Below are positions 36,685-45,498 of a stretch of 64,000 nucleotides of DNA, one piece after another. The notes beneath the pieces are model-generated. The model was not told the DNA's origin and did no database searches. It worked only from the letters and a program-made list of their open reading frames with translations. This DNA is from an uncultured Anaerolineae bacterium. GTDB lineage: Bacteria; Chloroflexota; Anaerolineae; Aggregatilineales; Phototrophicaceae. Each line of letters starts with the position of its first letter. Position 1 is the first letter of the stretch. The stretch lies in NCBI GenBank assembly GCA_937995825.1, contig CALKJO010000007.1, forward strand, positions 152,756 through 216,755, in the 5' to 3' direction. A program made the translations under genes and the position numbers.

Positions 36685-37974
36685 CTACAACCCGCAGGCT
36701 CTCAGCGCCGCCGTCGCAAAATACAGATTGTCATAGCGCCCGTTCATCAGCGGTGTGAAATTGCAGCGTACTGTCCCGCTTGACAAAAGCACCGCTGTCA
36801 GTCCGCTCATGGCGGGCGCGCTGAACGATGTCCCCGCGACAAATTCCGCCCCCAGCGGATACCACGCCCCCGGCGCCATAACTTCGCCGCCATTGGTCGG
36901 CAGCCAGATGGCAGTAAAGTCATTGGCGAGGCTGGCGCTCACGCTGATCACCTCTGGGAAACTGCCCGGCGCAAAGGACTCGGTCTGCCCGAAGTTGCCC
37001 GACGATGCCACAAACACAATCTCAGACCCTAACCCGCGCAGCCGCATCAGCGAACGCCGCAGCGGATCGGCAGTCTCATTGGCGCGGCGCGGGTTATATG
37101 CACCGCGCGTGTAATCAGCCGCAAACGCCGCGATCCCCTCCGCAAATGGTCGCGGCACGACATCGCCCTGCCCCGGAAAGTCGGGAGGCAGGTCGCCGCC
37201 TGGCACGCCGACCTGCTCAACTGGGGACTGACGCTTCTGCGCGCCGAGCGGACTGTCCGGCGGCGGGATCAGACCAGGGACTTGGTCAGCGACCGCCGTC
37301 AGCAGCGCCGCTTCGCCTCGGCTGTCGCGGTAATCGACGATGAACTGATCGAAATTGAAGGCGATCCGCTGTCCCTCGACTGTGATCACGCCCTGGCACG
37401 GGATGATGATGAAGCTCATGTTGATCACGAACCGGCTATACGCATTATTTGACCGAATCGCCTGCTCGATCCGCGTGGCGACCAGGTTGAGATTGTAGTT
37501 ATCCGCCGCCAGATCGATCTGCGCCAACCCGATCCGCGCTGGCGGGACGCCAAGCGCGCCGATCATCCGCTCAAGCACACTGTAGACGGCTGCCCCGTGC
37601 GACTCGGCAGGCGTGGGCGCGGTGAAATCATCGACCACGATGATCAATGTTGGGATGCCAGCGCTACTCAGCAGCGGAGCAGGGTCAAAATTCGCATACA
37701 TCCGAAACGCCTCTCGCAGCGCTTCATCCGGCACGATCCCCTCAGTATCCGGATCGTGCGGCTGCTGAAACGGACTCAGCCGCGCTTTGTCGTCCAGCCC
37801 GACAAACGATGGCACACCCTCAAACACGTTGCCCGCGCGCCAGCGCTGACCGAGCAGTTGAAAATCGTTGACCGGGCAGCCCGCGCCCGCCGGGCGTCCC
37901 TGCGCTGCCGCTGGCATCACCGGCAGTCCCAGCAGCAGCGCCACAATCCCTAACCACATCATTCGGATTCGCAT
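36685..37974 (-). CDS. Secreted subtilisin-like serine peptidase (S8)
   Basis: This 429-aa protein has a signal peptide (MRIRMMWLGIVALLLGLPVMPAAA). The catalytic triad is present in order: Asp in IIVVDDF (D115 or D116), His in ESHGAAV (H126) and Ser in GTSFSAPAMSG (S383). The oxyanion Asn is N327 in SSGNFG. The spacing between Asp and His is unusually short (about 10 residues), and a 130-residue segment separates the strand after His (FVINMSF) from the Asn. No separate propeptide is obvious, though about 80 residues precede the Asp. Substrate unknown. Confidence 0.85.
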   Translation of the reverse strand: MRIRMMWLGIVALLLGLPVMPAAAQGRPAGAGCPVNDFQLLGQRWRAGNVFEGVPSFVGLDDKARLSPFQQPHDPDTEGIVPDEALREAFRMYANFDPAPLLSSAGIPTLIIVVDDFTAPTPAESHGAAVYSVLERMIGALGVPPARIGLAQIDLAADNYNLNLVATRIEQAIRSNNAYSRFVINMSFIIIPCQGVITVEGQRIAFNFDQFIVDYRDSRGEAALLTAVADQVPGLIPPPDSPLGAQKRQSPVEQVGVPGGDLPPDFPGQGDVVPRPFAEGIAAFAADYTRGAYNPRRANETADPLRRSLMRLRGLGSEIVFVASSGNFGQTESFAPGSFPEVISVSASLANDFTAIWLPTNGGEVMAPGAWYPLGAEFVAGTSFSAPAMSGLTAVLLSSGTVRCNFTPLMNGRYDNLYFATAALRACGL

Positions 37975-38070
37975 TCGTACCCCCTCGCAGTGATCCGATT
38001 ATTGACTGGCATTATCGCATATTCAGGGAAATCTGGCGCGCTCTAAACAAGGCGTATTGGGCGCGTTTTC

Positions 38071-40458
38071 TCAAGTCTGATAGCCCTGCGCACGCATGAA
38101 CGCCCGCAGTTCGTCGGCGCGGTCGTCCGCTCCGCTCTGCATCCACAGCGCAAGCGACTCCTCAAAAGCCTGCTGAGCCTTGACTCGGTCGCCTGCCGCA
38201 TGATGATCCTCGCCCAATGCCCAAAGCGCATCCGCCATCCACAGACGATTATTGTGCCGCCGTGCCAGCGCCAGCGCTTGCGTATCGCTGACGCGGGCGG
38301 CGTCGATTTGTCCCAGTTCACGCTCGCAGCTCGCCCGATTGAGCAGCGATGAGAAATGAAACTCCGGCATGTTGAGCCGCACCGCGATCTGCACCGCCTG
38401 ATCGGAAAACTGACGCGCGCGCCTAAAATCAGGCGGCTGCTTTTGCCCTTCGTAAAAACTGCGATGATTCAAGACCACCGCCATCGCGTCATCATCGTGA
38501 TGCTGCTGCGCAAGTGCGGCGGCGCGGTCATAATAGGTATCGGCATCGTCCGCGCCCTGATGAAAGCGGGTTGTGCCGAGCGCGGTCAGCAGCCGCGCCT
38601 CGCGGTTCGGGTCATTCATCGTTCGCGCCAGTTCCAGCGCCTCTGTATACGCGCCAAATGCGGCGTTATACTGCCGAAAATACTGGCGATAGGCGTTGCC
38701 GAGGCTGGTCAGCAGGTAATGCGCTGATGTGCTATCCGCGCGGGTGCGCGCGGCATTGATCGCCGTCTTGATCAGGTCAAGGGCATCTGGGCTGTAGCCG
38801 CGCGCATCGAAATAGCCCGCCTCGACCGCGAGCAGGCGCATCAGCGCGATCAGCTCGACATCGCGCCCTGTCTCCGCCATCTGATACGCCGCGCCGATCC
38901 AGTTTGCTTGTTCATGATCGAGCGCATCCAGATTCTGCTTGTGCCGGGCAACATAGCGCTGCACGGCTTTCAGCGCCCTAGCCTCGCTGGCTCCGCTGGT
39001 CAAAAAGCGTGTGCGGACATAACTGTAGGCAAGGTCATACATCCGATAGACATCCAGGCGAAACTCCGCCTCATCATGCGTTCGCTTGACCAGACTGCGG
39101 CGGTGCAGCTCATTAAGCGCTTCATTGACTTCATCCGGCGGGCGTTCCAGCACCAATGCCAGCAGTTCAACGGTGAAAGTCGGCGCAAAGAGCGCGCCAA
39201 TCGCCAGAAAGACCGAGCGCGCCCGCGCGTCGAGCGCGTTCAGGCTGGCATCGAGCAGGTCTTTGAAGGACTGCCGCCCTTCGTCGATGAAATCGGGCGG
39301 CATGGCGATGTCGTGCGGCGCAGCGGCGATCTGCCTGCGAAGCTGCGCTGGCGTCAGATGGTCGATTTTCAGCCGCCCCCCTGCAATTTCCAACGCATAG
39401 GGGACGTATCCCAACTGGCGGCAGAGCGCCTTTGCCTCCGGGTCGCGGCGGTAGTCCTGATCGCCCGCGAAATAACCGAGCGCGTCGAGCGCTTCATCCG
39501 GAGACAGCTCATCCAGGTCGAGGATGCGCGGCAGGTTGAAGCGCTGCCGCGACGTGACCAGCAGCGGCAGCCTGCGCGGCAGCGCGGTTAGAAGCGCCGT
39601 CAGCGCCGCGCCGTTCCAAGCGTCATCCAACACCAGCAGCCGCACATCCGATCCCTTGAGCAGATCGCGCAGCGTGCGCGCTTTAGCCTCGCCGGACGCC
39701 GCCGCGACCGCCTGCGGATCGTCCAGCGCCCGCGCCAGCGTCTCCATGATCGTATCTGCGTCCTCGCTGCCAACTCGCAGCCACAGCACCGCGCCCCGCC
39801 CGTCGTCAAGCCAGCTCGCCGCTGCGGATGCCGCCAGCGCCGTCTTGCCGACGCCGCCAAATCCATTGACCAGAACGCGCTCCCCATTATCAAGCAGAGC
39901 GCGCAAGCGTTCGATCATGCCCGTCCGCCCGATCAGCCGCCAGGGCAGATCGGGCAGATCATCGGCATCCTCAGCGTAGATCGCCTCGCGCGCGCCCGGG
40001 CGCGGCACAATGCGCTCGCGAATCCATGCCTCAACTGACCGCTTGACCGCCGCTTTCAGTTCATCGACCGTCTTGAACCATTTCGGGGTCAAACCCGAGG
40101 TCACGCCGCTGATCGAGGCGAGAAACGCCGCTAACTGCGGATCGCGCTTGTCCGCGTCCACATCCTTAACGTAGATATGCCGGTCGATGCCGCGCCGTGA
40201 CGCCTGCTCAAACTCGTCGATGGTATATTGACCGAATTCGTTCCAGAAAATGCCCAGATACAGGCTGGCACTCGACAGCGCCTTCAGGTAGACATCGCGA
40301 ATCGACTGGTTGCTTGCAGGGGCGTCGTCCTCGAATATCCATGCGCGCAGATCGACCACGCCCTGTCCTAAAGTCGGCAGCAGTTCGCGCAGCGCTTTAC
40401 GTTCCGGAGCAAGCTCCTGCATTTTCGAGCTGATGAAAACGTAGATCGGACTGCTCAT
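38071..40458 (-). CDS. STAND NTPase: DUF4062 + NB-ARC + TPR-like repeats
   Basis: The 795-aa protein has three parts. Residues 4-105 form a DUF4062 domain (IYVFISSKMQEL ... YLGIFWNEFGQYT), a TIR/SEFIR-like effector-type fold. Residues 175-470 are an NB-ARC ATPase: Walker A GFGGVGKT (199-206), Walker B LLVLDDAW (274-281), the sensor LLVTSRQR and a GxP-type loop LGYVPYALEIAGG. A winged-helix segment follows, and then alpha-helical tetratricopeptide-like repeats (about 570-790). This is the architecture of signal-transduction ATPases that include antiphage and cell-death proteins, as well as regulators. It is a single gene; no partner effector is next to it. A TATAAA-type -10 (40489-40484) precedes the start. 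Confidence 0.87.
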   Translation of the reverse strand: MSSPIYVFISSKMQELAPERKALRELLPTLGQGVVDLRAWIFEDDAPASNQSIRDVYLKALSSASLYLGIFWNEFGQYTIDEFEQASRRGIDRHIYVKDVDADKRDPQLAAFLASISGVTSGLTPKWFKTVDELKAAVKRSVEAWIRERIVPRPGAREAIYAEDADDLPDLPWRLIGRTGMIERLRALLDNGERVLVNGFGGVGKTALAASAAASWLDDGRGAVLWLRVGSEDADTIMETLARALDDPQAVAAASGEAKARTLRDLLKGSDVRLLVLDDAWNGAALTALLTALPRRLPLLVTSRQRFNLPRILDLDELSPDEALDALGYFAGDQDYRRDPEAKALCRQLGYVPYALEIAGGRLKIDHLTPAQLRRQIAAAPHDIAMPPDFIDEGRQSFKDLLDASLNALDARARSVFLAIGALFAPTFTVELLALVLERPPDEVNEALNELHRRSLVKRTHDEAEFRLDVYRMYDLAYSYVRTRFLTSGASEARALKAVQRYVARHKQNLDALDHEQANWIGAAYQMAETGRDVELIALMRLLAVEAGYFDARGYSPDALDLIKTAINAARTRADSTSAHYLLTSLGNAYRQYFRQYNAAFGAYTEALELARTMNDPNREARLLTALGTTRFHQGADDADTYYDRAAALAQQHHDDDAMAVVLNHRSFYEGQKQPPDFRRARQFSDQAVQIAVRLNMPEFHFSSLLNRASCERELGQIDAARVSDTQALALARRHNNRLWMADALWALGEDHHAAGDRVKAQQAFEESLALWMQSGADDRADELRAFMRAQGYQT

Positions 40459-40513
40459 TGGGAAAAACGCCGCTTTCGTATCTTTTATACCGCGTTTACA
40501 TCCTCAACAAACT

Positions 40514-40543
40514 TTGACAACACGCGGCACTTATGGTGATCAT
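40514..40543 (+). promoter_or_regulatory. Candidate promoter with consensus -35
   Basis: TTGACA (40514-40519) matches consensus fully; GATCAT (40538-40543) is 18 bases downstream and matches four of six. It would drive the small secreted protein gene at 40583. Confidence 0.45.
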
Positions 40544-40582
40544 AACGATCGCGCATGAAATGGTCTAGAGGGGAAAATTAAC

Positions 40583-41056
40583 ATGAAGAAATGGCTTGTC
40601 CTGGTCGCACTCGTTGGTATGCTCATCCCGTTCTCGATGGTTGCCGCGCAAAGCGCCGTCACCCGCACCATCACCATTACCGAAGACGATATCAATGCCA
40701 GTTTCGCCATCACCAATCCTGTCCGACGCCAGTTCAGCGATCTCGCTGTCGATCTGGTCGCGCCAGATAGAGCGGTCATGACCGGGGTTTACACCCTGCG
40801 CTCGGCTCGCAGCGGCACAACCAGCTATAATTTTGCCGCGACCTATACCCTGTCGCTCATCAACGGACGCATCTTTGTATCGCTCGACAATCTGACCGTC
40901 AACGGGGGCGCAGCCTCGCCAAGCATTGTCAACCAGATCAATACTCAGATCAATGCCTCATGGCTGCGCTATTTACAGAACGAAATCCCTGGCAGAATTA
41001 CCGCTTTTGAGGTCACCGACACCGCGCTGATCGTCACCTACGCCGTCCGAAGCTAA
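40583..41056 (+). CDS. Small secreted protein of unknown function
   Basis: This 157-aa protein has a signal peptide (MKKWLVLVALVGMLIPFSMVAAQ). The mature 130 residues are rich in Thr, Asn and beta strands, with no Cys, lipobox or catalytic motif. The pattern VTRTITITEDDINASFAI is followed by an alternation of strands that suggests a lipocalin-like or LPS-transport-like sheet, but no family was recognised. AGAGGGGAAA precedes the ATG. The gene has its own promoter and a strong terminator. Confidence 0.78.
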   Translation: MKKWLVLVALVGMLIPFSMVAAQSAVTRTITITEDDINASFAITNPVRRQFSDLAVDLVAPDRAVMTGVYTLRSARSGTTSYNFAATYTLSLINGRIFVSLDNLTVNGGAASPSIVNQINTQINASWLRYLQNEIPGRITAFEVTDTALIVTYAVRS

Positions 41057-41063
41057 ACGCGGC

Positions 41064-41107
41064 GAATCAAAAAAGGACGCCGCACAATGAGCGTCCTTTT
41101 TTGATTC
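41064..41107. terminator. Bidirectional terminator
   Basis: A perfect 17-bp stem (41064-41080 with 41091-41107) and a 10-base loop, with AAAAAA and TTTTTT in the arms. It serves both the secreted protein and the convergent thioredoxin gene. Confidence 0.92.
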
Positions 41108-41121
41108 TCAATCCCGCGCGA

Positions 41122-41883
41122 TTAACGGACGGGCGGAGCCTGCGGCTTCGGAGCCGGCACATCGATGGCAATCGCCTGCTTGACCAGCTCGCGCAGCTGC
41201 GCTTCAGGCAGCGCGCCCGGCTGATTGAAGATGATCGTCCGGTTCTTGACCACCATCAGATTGGGGATGCTCTGAATGCGGAACGCCTGCGACAGCCCTG
41301 GATTGGCGTCCACATCGACCTTGGCGATCTTGATCTGACCCGCGAATTCCGCCGCCAGCTTGTCCAGGATCGGCGCGACCATCCGACACGGACCGCACCA
41401 CGCCGCCCAGAAATCGACCAGCACGGGCAGATCGCTGTTAAGGACTTCCTGCTCAAATGTCACATCGGTGACCGCAACCGGCTTACTGTGGACAACCGCT
41501 TTCGTCGGTTTCTCAACCACCGTCTCAGCAGCTTCAGGGTTGAGCGCCTTAACTTTTGCCTCGACCAGTTCAAGCGTTAGCGGCAGATCGCTTGCCCACG
41601 GCTTCGGGCGCGCCGCAACGACTTCCCCACAGTACCACGCCACCAACAGCGGCTTGCCATTATCCGCCTGAAAGCGCGCCGCCGCTTTCGGATTGCGCGC
41701 CGGATCGACGCGGGTGAAGATCATACCCGGCTGCTCCTTCGCCGCCTTTTCATACGCCGCCCGGAAATCGCCACGCAGCCCATCACCGCTGGTCAGCAGC
41801 ACCAAAACGGGCTTATCCCCATTCAGAAGCTTTTCAAGTTCTGCATCATTGACATTTAGAATCTCAGCCATGTTCGTTCTCAT
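41122..41883 (-). CDS. Double thioredoxin-fold protein
   Basis: The 253-aa protein has two thioredoxin-like domains. The C-terminal one (about residues 136-245) is canonical: VDFWAAWCGPCRMVAPILDKL with the C163-C166 redox pair and cis-Pro in SIPNLMVV. The N-terminal one (about 6-115) keeps the fold pattern but the active site reads SGDGLRGDF with no Cys, so it cannot do redox chemistry and may bind clients. A linker of Pro/Lys/Val joins the domains. No signal peptide. ATG 41871 (MAEILNVND) is an equally plausible start. Confidence 0.9.
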   Translation of the reverse strand: MRTNMAEILNVNDAELEKLLNGDKPVLVLLTSGDGLRGDFRAAYEKAAKEQPGMIFTRVDPARNPKAAARFQADNGKPLLVAWYCGEVVAARPKPWASDLPLTLELVEAKVKALNPEAAETVVEKPTKAVVHSKPVAVTDVTFEQEVLNSDLPVLVDFWAAWCGPCRMVAPILDKLAAEFAGQIKIAKVDVDANPGLSQAFRIQSIPNLMVVKNRTIIFNQPGALPEAQLRELVKQAIAIDVPAPKPQAPPVR

Positions 41884-41939
41884 CGTTCACAAGGATCATC
41901 ATTTATCATGGACGTGCCGAGACTCTGCTTCCTTACCTC

Positions 41940-43547
41940 TTAGAACGCCGCTGTCAGCCCATCTTTGCGCGGGTCGCTGCCGCCATACAGCACGCCCTGT
42001 GAGTCGCGGCGGATGATCTGCCCATCGCCAAAGACGCCGCGCCCCGCTCCGCTCACCGGCTGGACGACATGTCCGATCTCAGCCAGGCGCGCCATTGTCG
42101 CCACCGGAATGCCCTCCTCCAGCGCCAGAACACTGGAGCTTGTCCCTTCCAGCAGACACCAGCGCGGTCGGTCGAGCGCCTCCTGCGGGTTAAGTCCATC
42201 GTCCAGCATCGCCGCCATCACCTGGAAATGCCCCTGCGGCTGCATGAAGCCGCCCATCACGCCGAACGATGCCCACAGATCGCCATCGCGGGTTGCCAAT
42301 GCCGGGATGATCGTGTGATAAGGGCGTTTCCCCGGTGCAAGCGCGTTCGGATGCCCTTCATCGAGTTCAAACAGCGCGCCCCGGCTCTGCAAAAAGACGC
42401 CCGTCCCTTGAGCCACCATGCCCGTGCCGAAACCGGTGTACAGGCTGTTGATGAACGAGCAGGCGTTCCCGTCGCCATCGACGACGCTCAGATAGACCGT
42501 GTTTGATCCGCCGAACGGCGTGCCGAAGCGCGGCGGCTGCATGGCAGCATAGGACTGAATTAGCGCACGCCGCGCTTTGATGTATTCATCGGACAGCAGA
42601 AGGTCTAGCGGCGCGGGATCGGTCGCCATGTCCGCGACATACCAGCGCGCATCAGCGAATGCCAGCCGCATCGCCTCGACCATCAGATGCAGGCGCTCCG
42701 GCGAGTCCCATGCCAGCGAACTCAGATCGAACCCCTCAGCGATGCGCATGACTTGCAGCGCCGCCAGCCCCTGCCCATTGGGCGGACACTCCCAGACCGT
42801 CACGCCGCGATAATCCGCGTGGATTGGCGCGTCCCAGGTGGTCGTGTGCGCGGCAAGGTCGGCGTGGGTCATGACTCCGCCCGCCCGCTGGATCGTCTCA
42901 ACGATGGCATCGGCGATCCGGCTTGTATAAAACGCCGCCGCGCCGCCCTCGGCAACCGCTTGAAACGTCCGCGCCAGACCGGGCAGCCGCACGATCTGAC
43001 CCGCGCTCGGCGCCGCGCCGCCCGGCAGATAGTCCTCAGTATTGGGTGAGCGTTTGAGCAGCGCCTCAGCCCGTTTCCAGCTCGCCGCAAACACCGGATG
43101 CACTGGAAAACCGTCGCGCGCATAGTGGATGGCATCGGTCAGGACATCGGCTAAGGTCATGCGCCCATGCCGCTTGAGCAGGTCTTCCCAGCCCGCCGCC
43201 GCGCCAGGCACGGTCACCGCGTGCGGGCTGGTGATATGCAGCCCGTCGCGGCGGGCGATGTCCAGAGTCAGCGCAGCGGGAGCGCGCCCACTGCCATTCA
43301 TTGCAGTGACGGCACGGGTCTTGGAGTCGTAAAAGAGCGCGAAGCAGTCGCCACCGATGCCAGTCGATGCCGGCTCAGTGACGTTCAGCACCGCCGCCGC
43401 CGCAATTGCCGCGTCCGCTGCATTCCCGCCCTGACGGAGAATGTTGAGACCCGCCTGTGACGCGAGTGGATTGCTCGTCGCCACCATGCCGCGCCGCGCC
43501 ACCACCATCGACCGGCGCGACTGAAAAGCGAATGCGCTGGATATCAC
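41940..43547 (-). CDS. ggt: Gamma-glutamyltransferase family protein
   Basis: This 535-aa protein is an N-terminal nucleophile hydrolase of the GGT family. The N-terminus shows FQSRRSMVVARRGMVATSN and ILRQGGNAADAAIAA. The nucleophilic Thr that becomes the N-terminus of the small subunit is T350 in GGSNTVYLSVVDGDG. FLQSRGALF and GKRPYHTIIPAL follow. The lysine-rich lid is absent. There is no signal peptide, unlike classical periplasmic GGT, so it should act in the cytoplasm. The start is GTG 43547, four bases after the stop of the ABC permease, so it appears to be the last gene of that transporter operon. Confidence 0.92.
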   Translation of the reverse strand: MISSAFAFQSRRSMVVARRGMVATSNPLASQAGLNILRQGGNAADAAIAAAAVLNVTEPASTGIGGDCFALFYDSKTRAVTAMNGSGRAPAALTLDIARRDGLHITSPHAVTVPGAAAGWEDLLKRHGRMTLADVLTDAIHYARDGFPVHPVFAASWKRAEALLKRSPNTEDYLPGGAAPSAGQIVRLPGLARTFQAVAEGGAAAFYTSRIADAIVETIQRAGGVMTHADLAAHTTTWDAPIHADYRGVTVWECPPNGQGLAALQVMRIAEGFDLSSLAWDSPERLHLMVEAMRLAFADARWYVADMATDPAPLDLLLSDEYIKARRALIQSYAAMQPPRFGTPFGGSNTVYLSVVDGDGNACSFINSLYTGFGTGMVAQGTGVFLQSRGALFELDEGHPNALAPGKRPYHTIIPALATRDGDLWASFGVMGGFMQPQGHFQVMAAMLDDGLNPQEALDRPRWCLLEGTSSSVLALEEGIPVATMARLAEIGHVVQPVSGAGRGVFGDGQIIRRDSQGVLYGGSDPRKDGLTAAF

Positions 43548-43551
43548 TGGC

Positions 43552-44412
43552 TCATGCGCGCAGCGCGCCCGTCGTCAAGCCGCGCGTGATATAGCGCTGG
43601 AAGAACAGCCCGATCAACATGACCGGCGCGACCGAGATCAATGCCAGTGCGGAAATATACCACCACTCCGTGCCGCGCGTGCTTTGCTGTCCGGCAATGT
43701 AAACGGGCATGGTGATCGCGTTGAAATTCGTCAGCATCAGCGCAAACAGATACTCATTCCACGCGAACACAAACGAAAACAGCGCCACCGTGACAAAACC
43801 TGGCGTGCTGAGCGGGATCACGATCCGCAAGAACGCCTGCGTTCGCGTCGCCCCATCGACTCGCGCTGACTCCTCCAGGTCAATCGGCAGGCTGTCGAAG
43901 AAGTCGCGCATGATCCATACGGCGAACGGGATATTGAAGGCGGTATATGCCAGAATCAGCCCGAAATGCGTGTCAACCAGGCGCAAGAAGCCGTAGATCA
44001 TCAGAAAGGGGATGACCAGCACAGCAGGCGGCAGAAAGCGCTGGGAGATGATCCAGAAAGCGATGTTATCGTTGCGCCAGCCAAGCCGACCCCAGTAATA
44101 TTTGAAGCGCGACAAGCCATAGCCCGCCATCGATCCCAGCACAACGACCACCATCGACGAAAACGACGCGGCGATCACGCTGTTGCGAAACTGGCGGACG
44201 GTCTGCTCCTGCTGAGTCACCAACAGGAACTGCCAGTGATCCGTGATCGGCTGAAAATCGACAAACGGGATGTAGCGCGGGATGCGGTTGACATCCAGCG
44301 GACGCTTGAAGGACGTGGTGAACATCCAGTAGAACGGAAACAGGACGATAAACGCCCAGAAGATCAGAACGGTGTACAGAGCAATTGTGCCGATAACGCC
44401 GCGTTTCTTCAT
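43552..44412 (-). CDS. Sugar ABC transporter permease (MalG/CUT1 type)
   Basis: The 286-aa permease has six membrane helices and a canonical EAA loop, [22 protein letters not shown]. The family MalG pattern [12 protein letters not shown] is at the N-terminus. The gene starts six bases after the first permease gene ends and is followed by ggt. No dedicated ATPase is present, so a shared MalK/UgpC-type ATPase from elsewhere would be needed. Confidence 0.92.
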   Translation of the reverse strand: MKKRGVIGTIALYTVLIFWAFIVLFPFYWMFTTSFKRPLDVNRIPRYIPFVDFQPITDHWQFLLVTQQEQTVRQFRNSVIAASFSSMVVVVLGSMAGYGLSRFKYYWGRLGWRNDNIAFWIISQRFLPPAVLVIPFLMIYGFLRLVDTHFGLILAYTAFNIPFAVWIMRDFFDSLPIDLEESARVDGATRTQAFLRIVIPLSTPGFVTVALFSFVFAWNEYLFALMLTNFNAITMPVYIAGQQSTRGTEWWYISALALISVAPVMLIGLFFQRYITRGLTTGALRA

Positions 44413-44418
44413 CTTACC

Positions 44419-45405
44419 TCACCCATTGACCCGCTTATTGGCGCGCCGACCAATCGCCAGGAAAACCGTGCTGAAGACGACCACCATCACCAGCAGCACA
44501 TACGAGATCGCCGCCGCATAGCTGTAATTGCCAAACGTGAGCGCCTGATTGAAGACATACATCACCAGCGACTCGGTGGCTGTGCCAGGTCCGCCGCCGG
44601 TGGTGATGCGGATGATGTCGATGATCTTGAAGATTTCCAGGCTGCGGATCAGGATCGCTGTGATCGAGATTGGCAGCATGATCGGGAACGTGATGTGCCA
44701 GAAGATCGACCAGGGGGTTGCCCCATCGACGCGCGCCGCCTCATAAATCTCTTCCGGGATCGCCTGTAACCCCGCCAGCAGCAGCAGTGTCATGAAGGGA
44801 ATCCACTGCCAACTGTCGATCAGGACAATCGTCCAGGGCGCCCAGGACGCTTGAGTCAGCCAGGATGCGGTCAGGCGCGGCTCACCGAACAAGCTGCCAA
44901 TGGTGCGGATGAGCTGTGCCAACGGCGAGAACGTCGAGTCGAACATCATGCGCCCGGCATACGCTGTCGCCACCGGAGTCATCATCATCGGCAGCAGAAA
45001 GATGACTCGAAAGACCGTTCGACCGGGAAAATCCTGATTGAGCAGCAGCGCGATCCCGAAACCGACGGTGTACTGCACTGTTACGCCAGCAATGACGTAA
45101 AAGAGCGTGTTGCGCGCCACATCGAACAAGCGCTGGTCTGTTAGCAGGCGCTCGTAATTGCGCAGCGTCACATCGAAGCCCAAGCCGAGGAAATTCTGGG
45201 TCACGATCTGCCGGCTGCCCTGCTCGATGTTGGTGAAGCTGATCCCCAGCGACCAGAGCAGCGGAAAGATCGACATCAGCAGCAGGATGGTGACGGCAGG
45301 CGTCAGAAAGACGCGCTTGATCAGGCGGTCTTCATGGATTCCGCCGGTCGACGGCTCCGACACCAGCGGTCGAATCGAACTGAGTTTTTCCGTTGTCGCA
45401 GCCAA
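44419..45405 (-). CDS. Sugar ABC transporter permease (MalF/CUT1 type)
   Basis: The 328-aa permease has a cytoplasmic N-terminus of about 30 residues and six membrane helices. The EAA loop [21 protein letters not shown] is canonical. [19 protein letters not shown] near the C-terminus is typical of CUT1 permeases. It is encoded after the solute-binding protein, across a 93-base gap with a GC-rich hairpin, and forms a heterodimer with the next gene. Confidence 0.92.
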   Translation of the reverse strand: MAATTEKLSSIRPLVSEPSTGGIHEDRLIKRVFLTPAVTILLLMSIFPLLWSLGISFTNIEQGSRQIVTQNFLGLGFDVTLRNYERLLTDQRLFDVARNTLFYVIAGVTVQYTVGFGIALLLNQDFPGRTVFRVIFLLPMMMTPVATAYAGRMMFDSTFSPLAQLIRTIGSLFGEPRLTASWLTQASWAPWTIVLIDSWQWIPFMTLLLLAGLQAIPEEIYEAARVDGATPWSIFWHITFPIMLPISITAILIRSLEIFKIIDIIRITTGGGPGTATESLVMYVFNQALTFGNYSYAAAISYVLLVMVVVFSTVFLAIGRRANKRVNG

Positions 45406-45449
45406 GACAAACCACCTTTTTCACAAAGACTTTATCGAATAAAAGCGCA

Positions 45450-45473
45450 GGGGCATGGCAAGCCCACGCCCCC
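45450..45473 (-). other. GC-rich hairpin after the solute-binding protein gene
   Basis: On the minus strand GGGG-C-GTGGGC pairs with GCCATGCCCC, a stem with one mismatch and one bulge, followed by CTTTTATT. Its position between the binding-protein and permease genes suggests a partial terminator or mRNA stabiliser that raises binding-protein yield. Confidence 0.5.
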
Positions 45474-45498
45474 ACTTCAATCTGCTTGAAGGCGTTCG

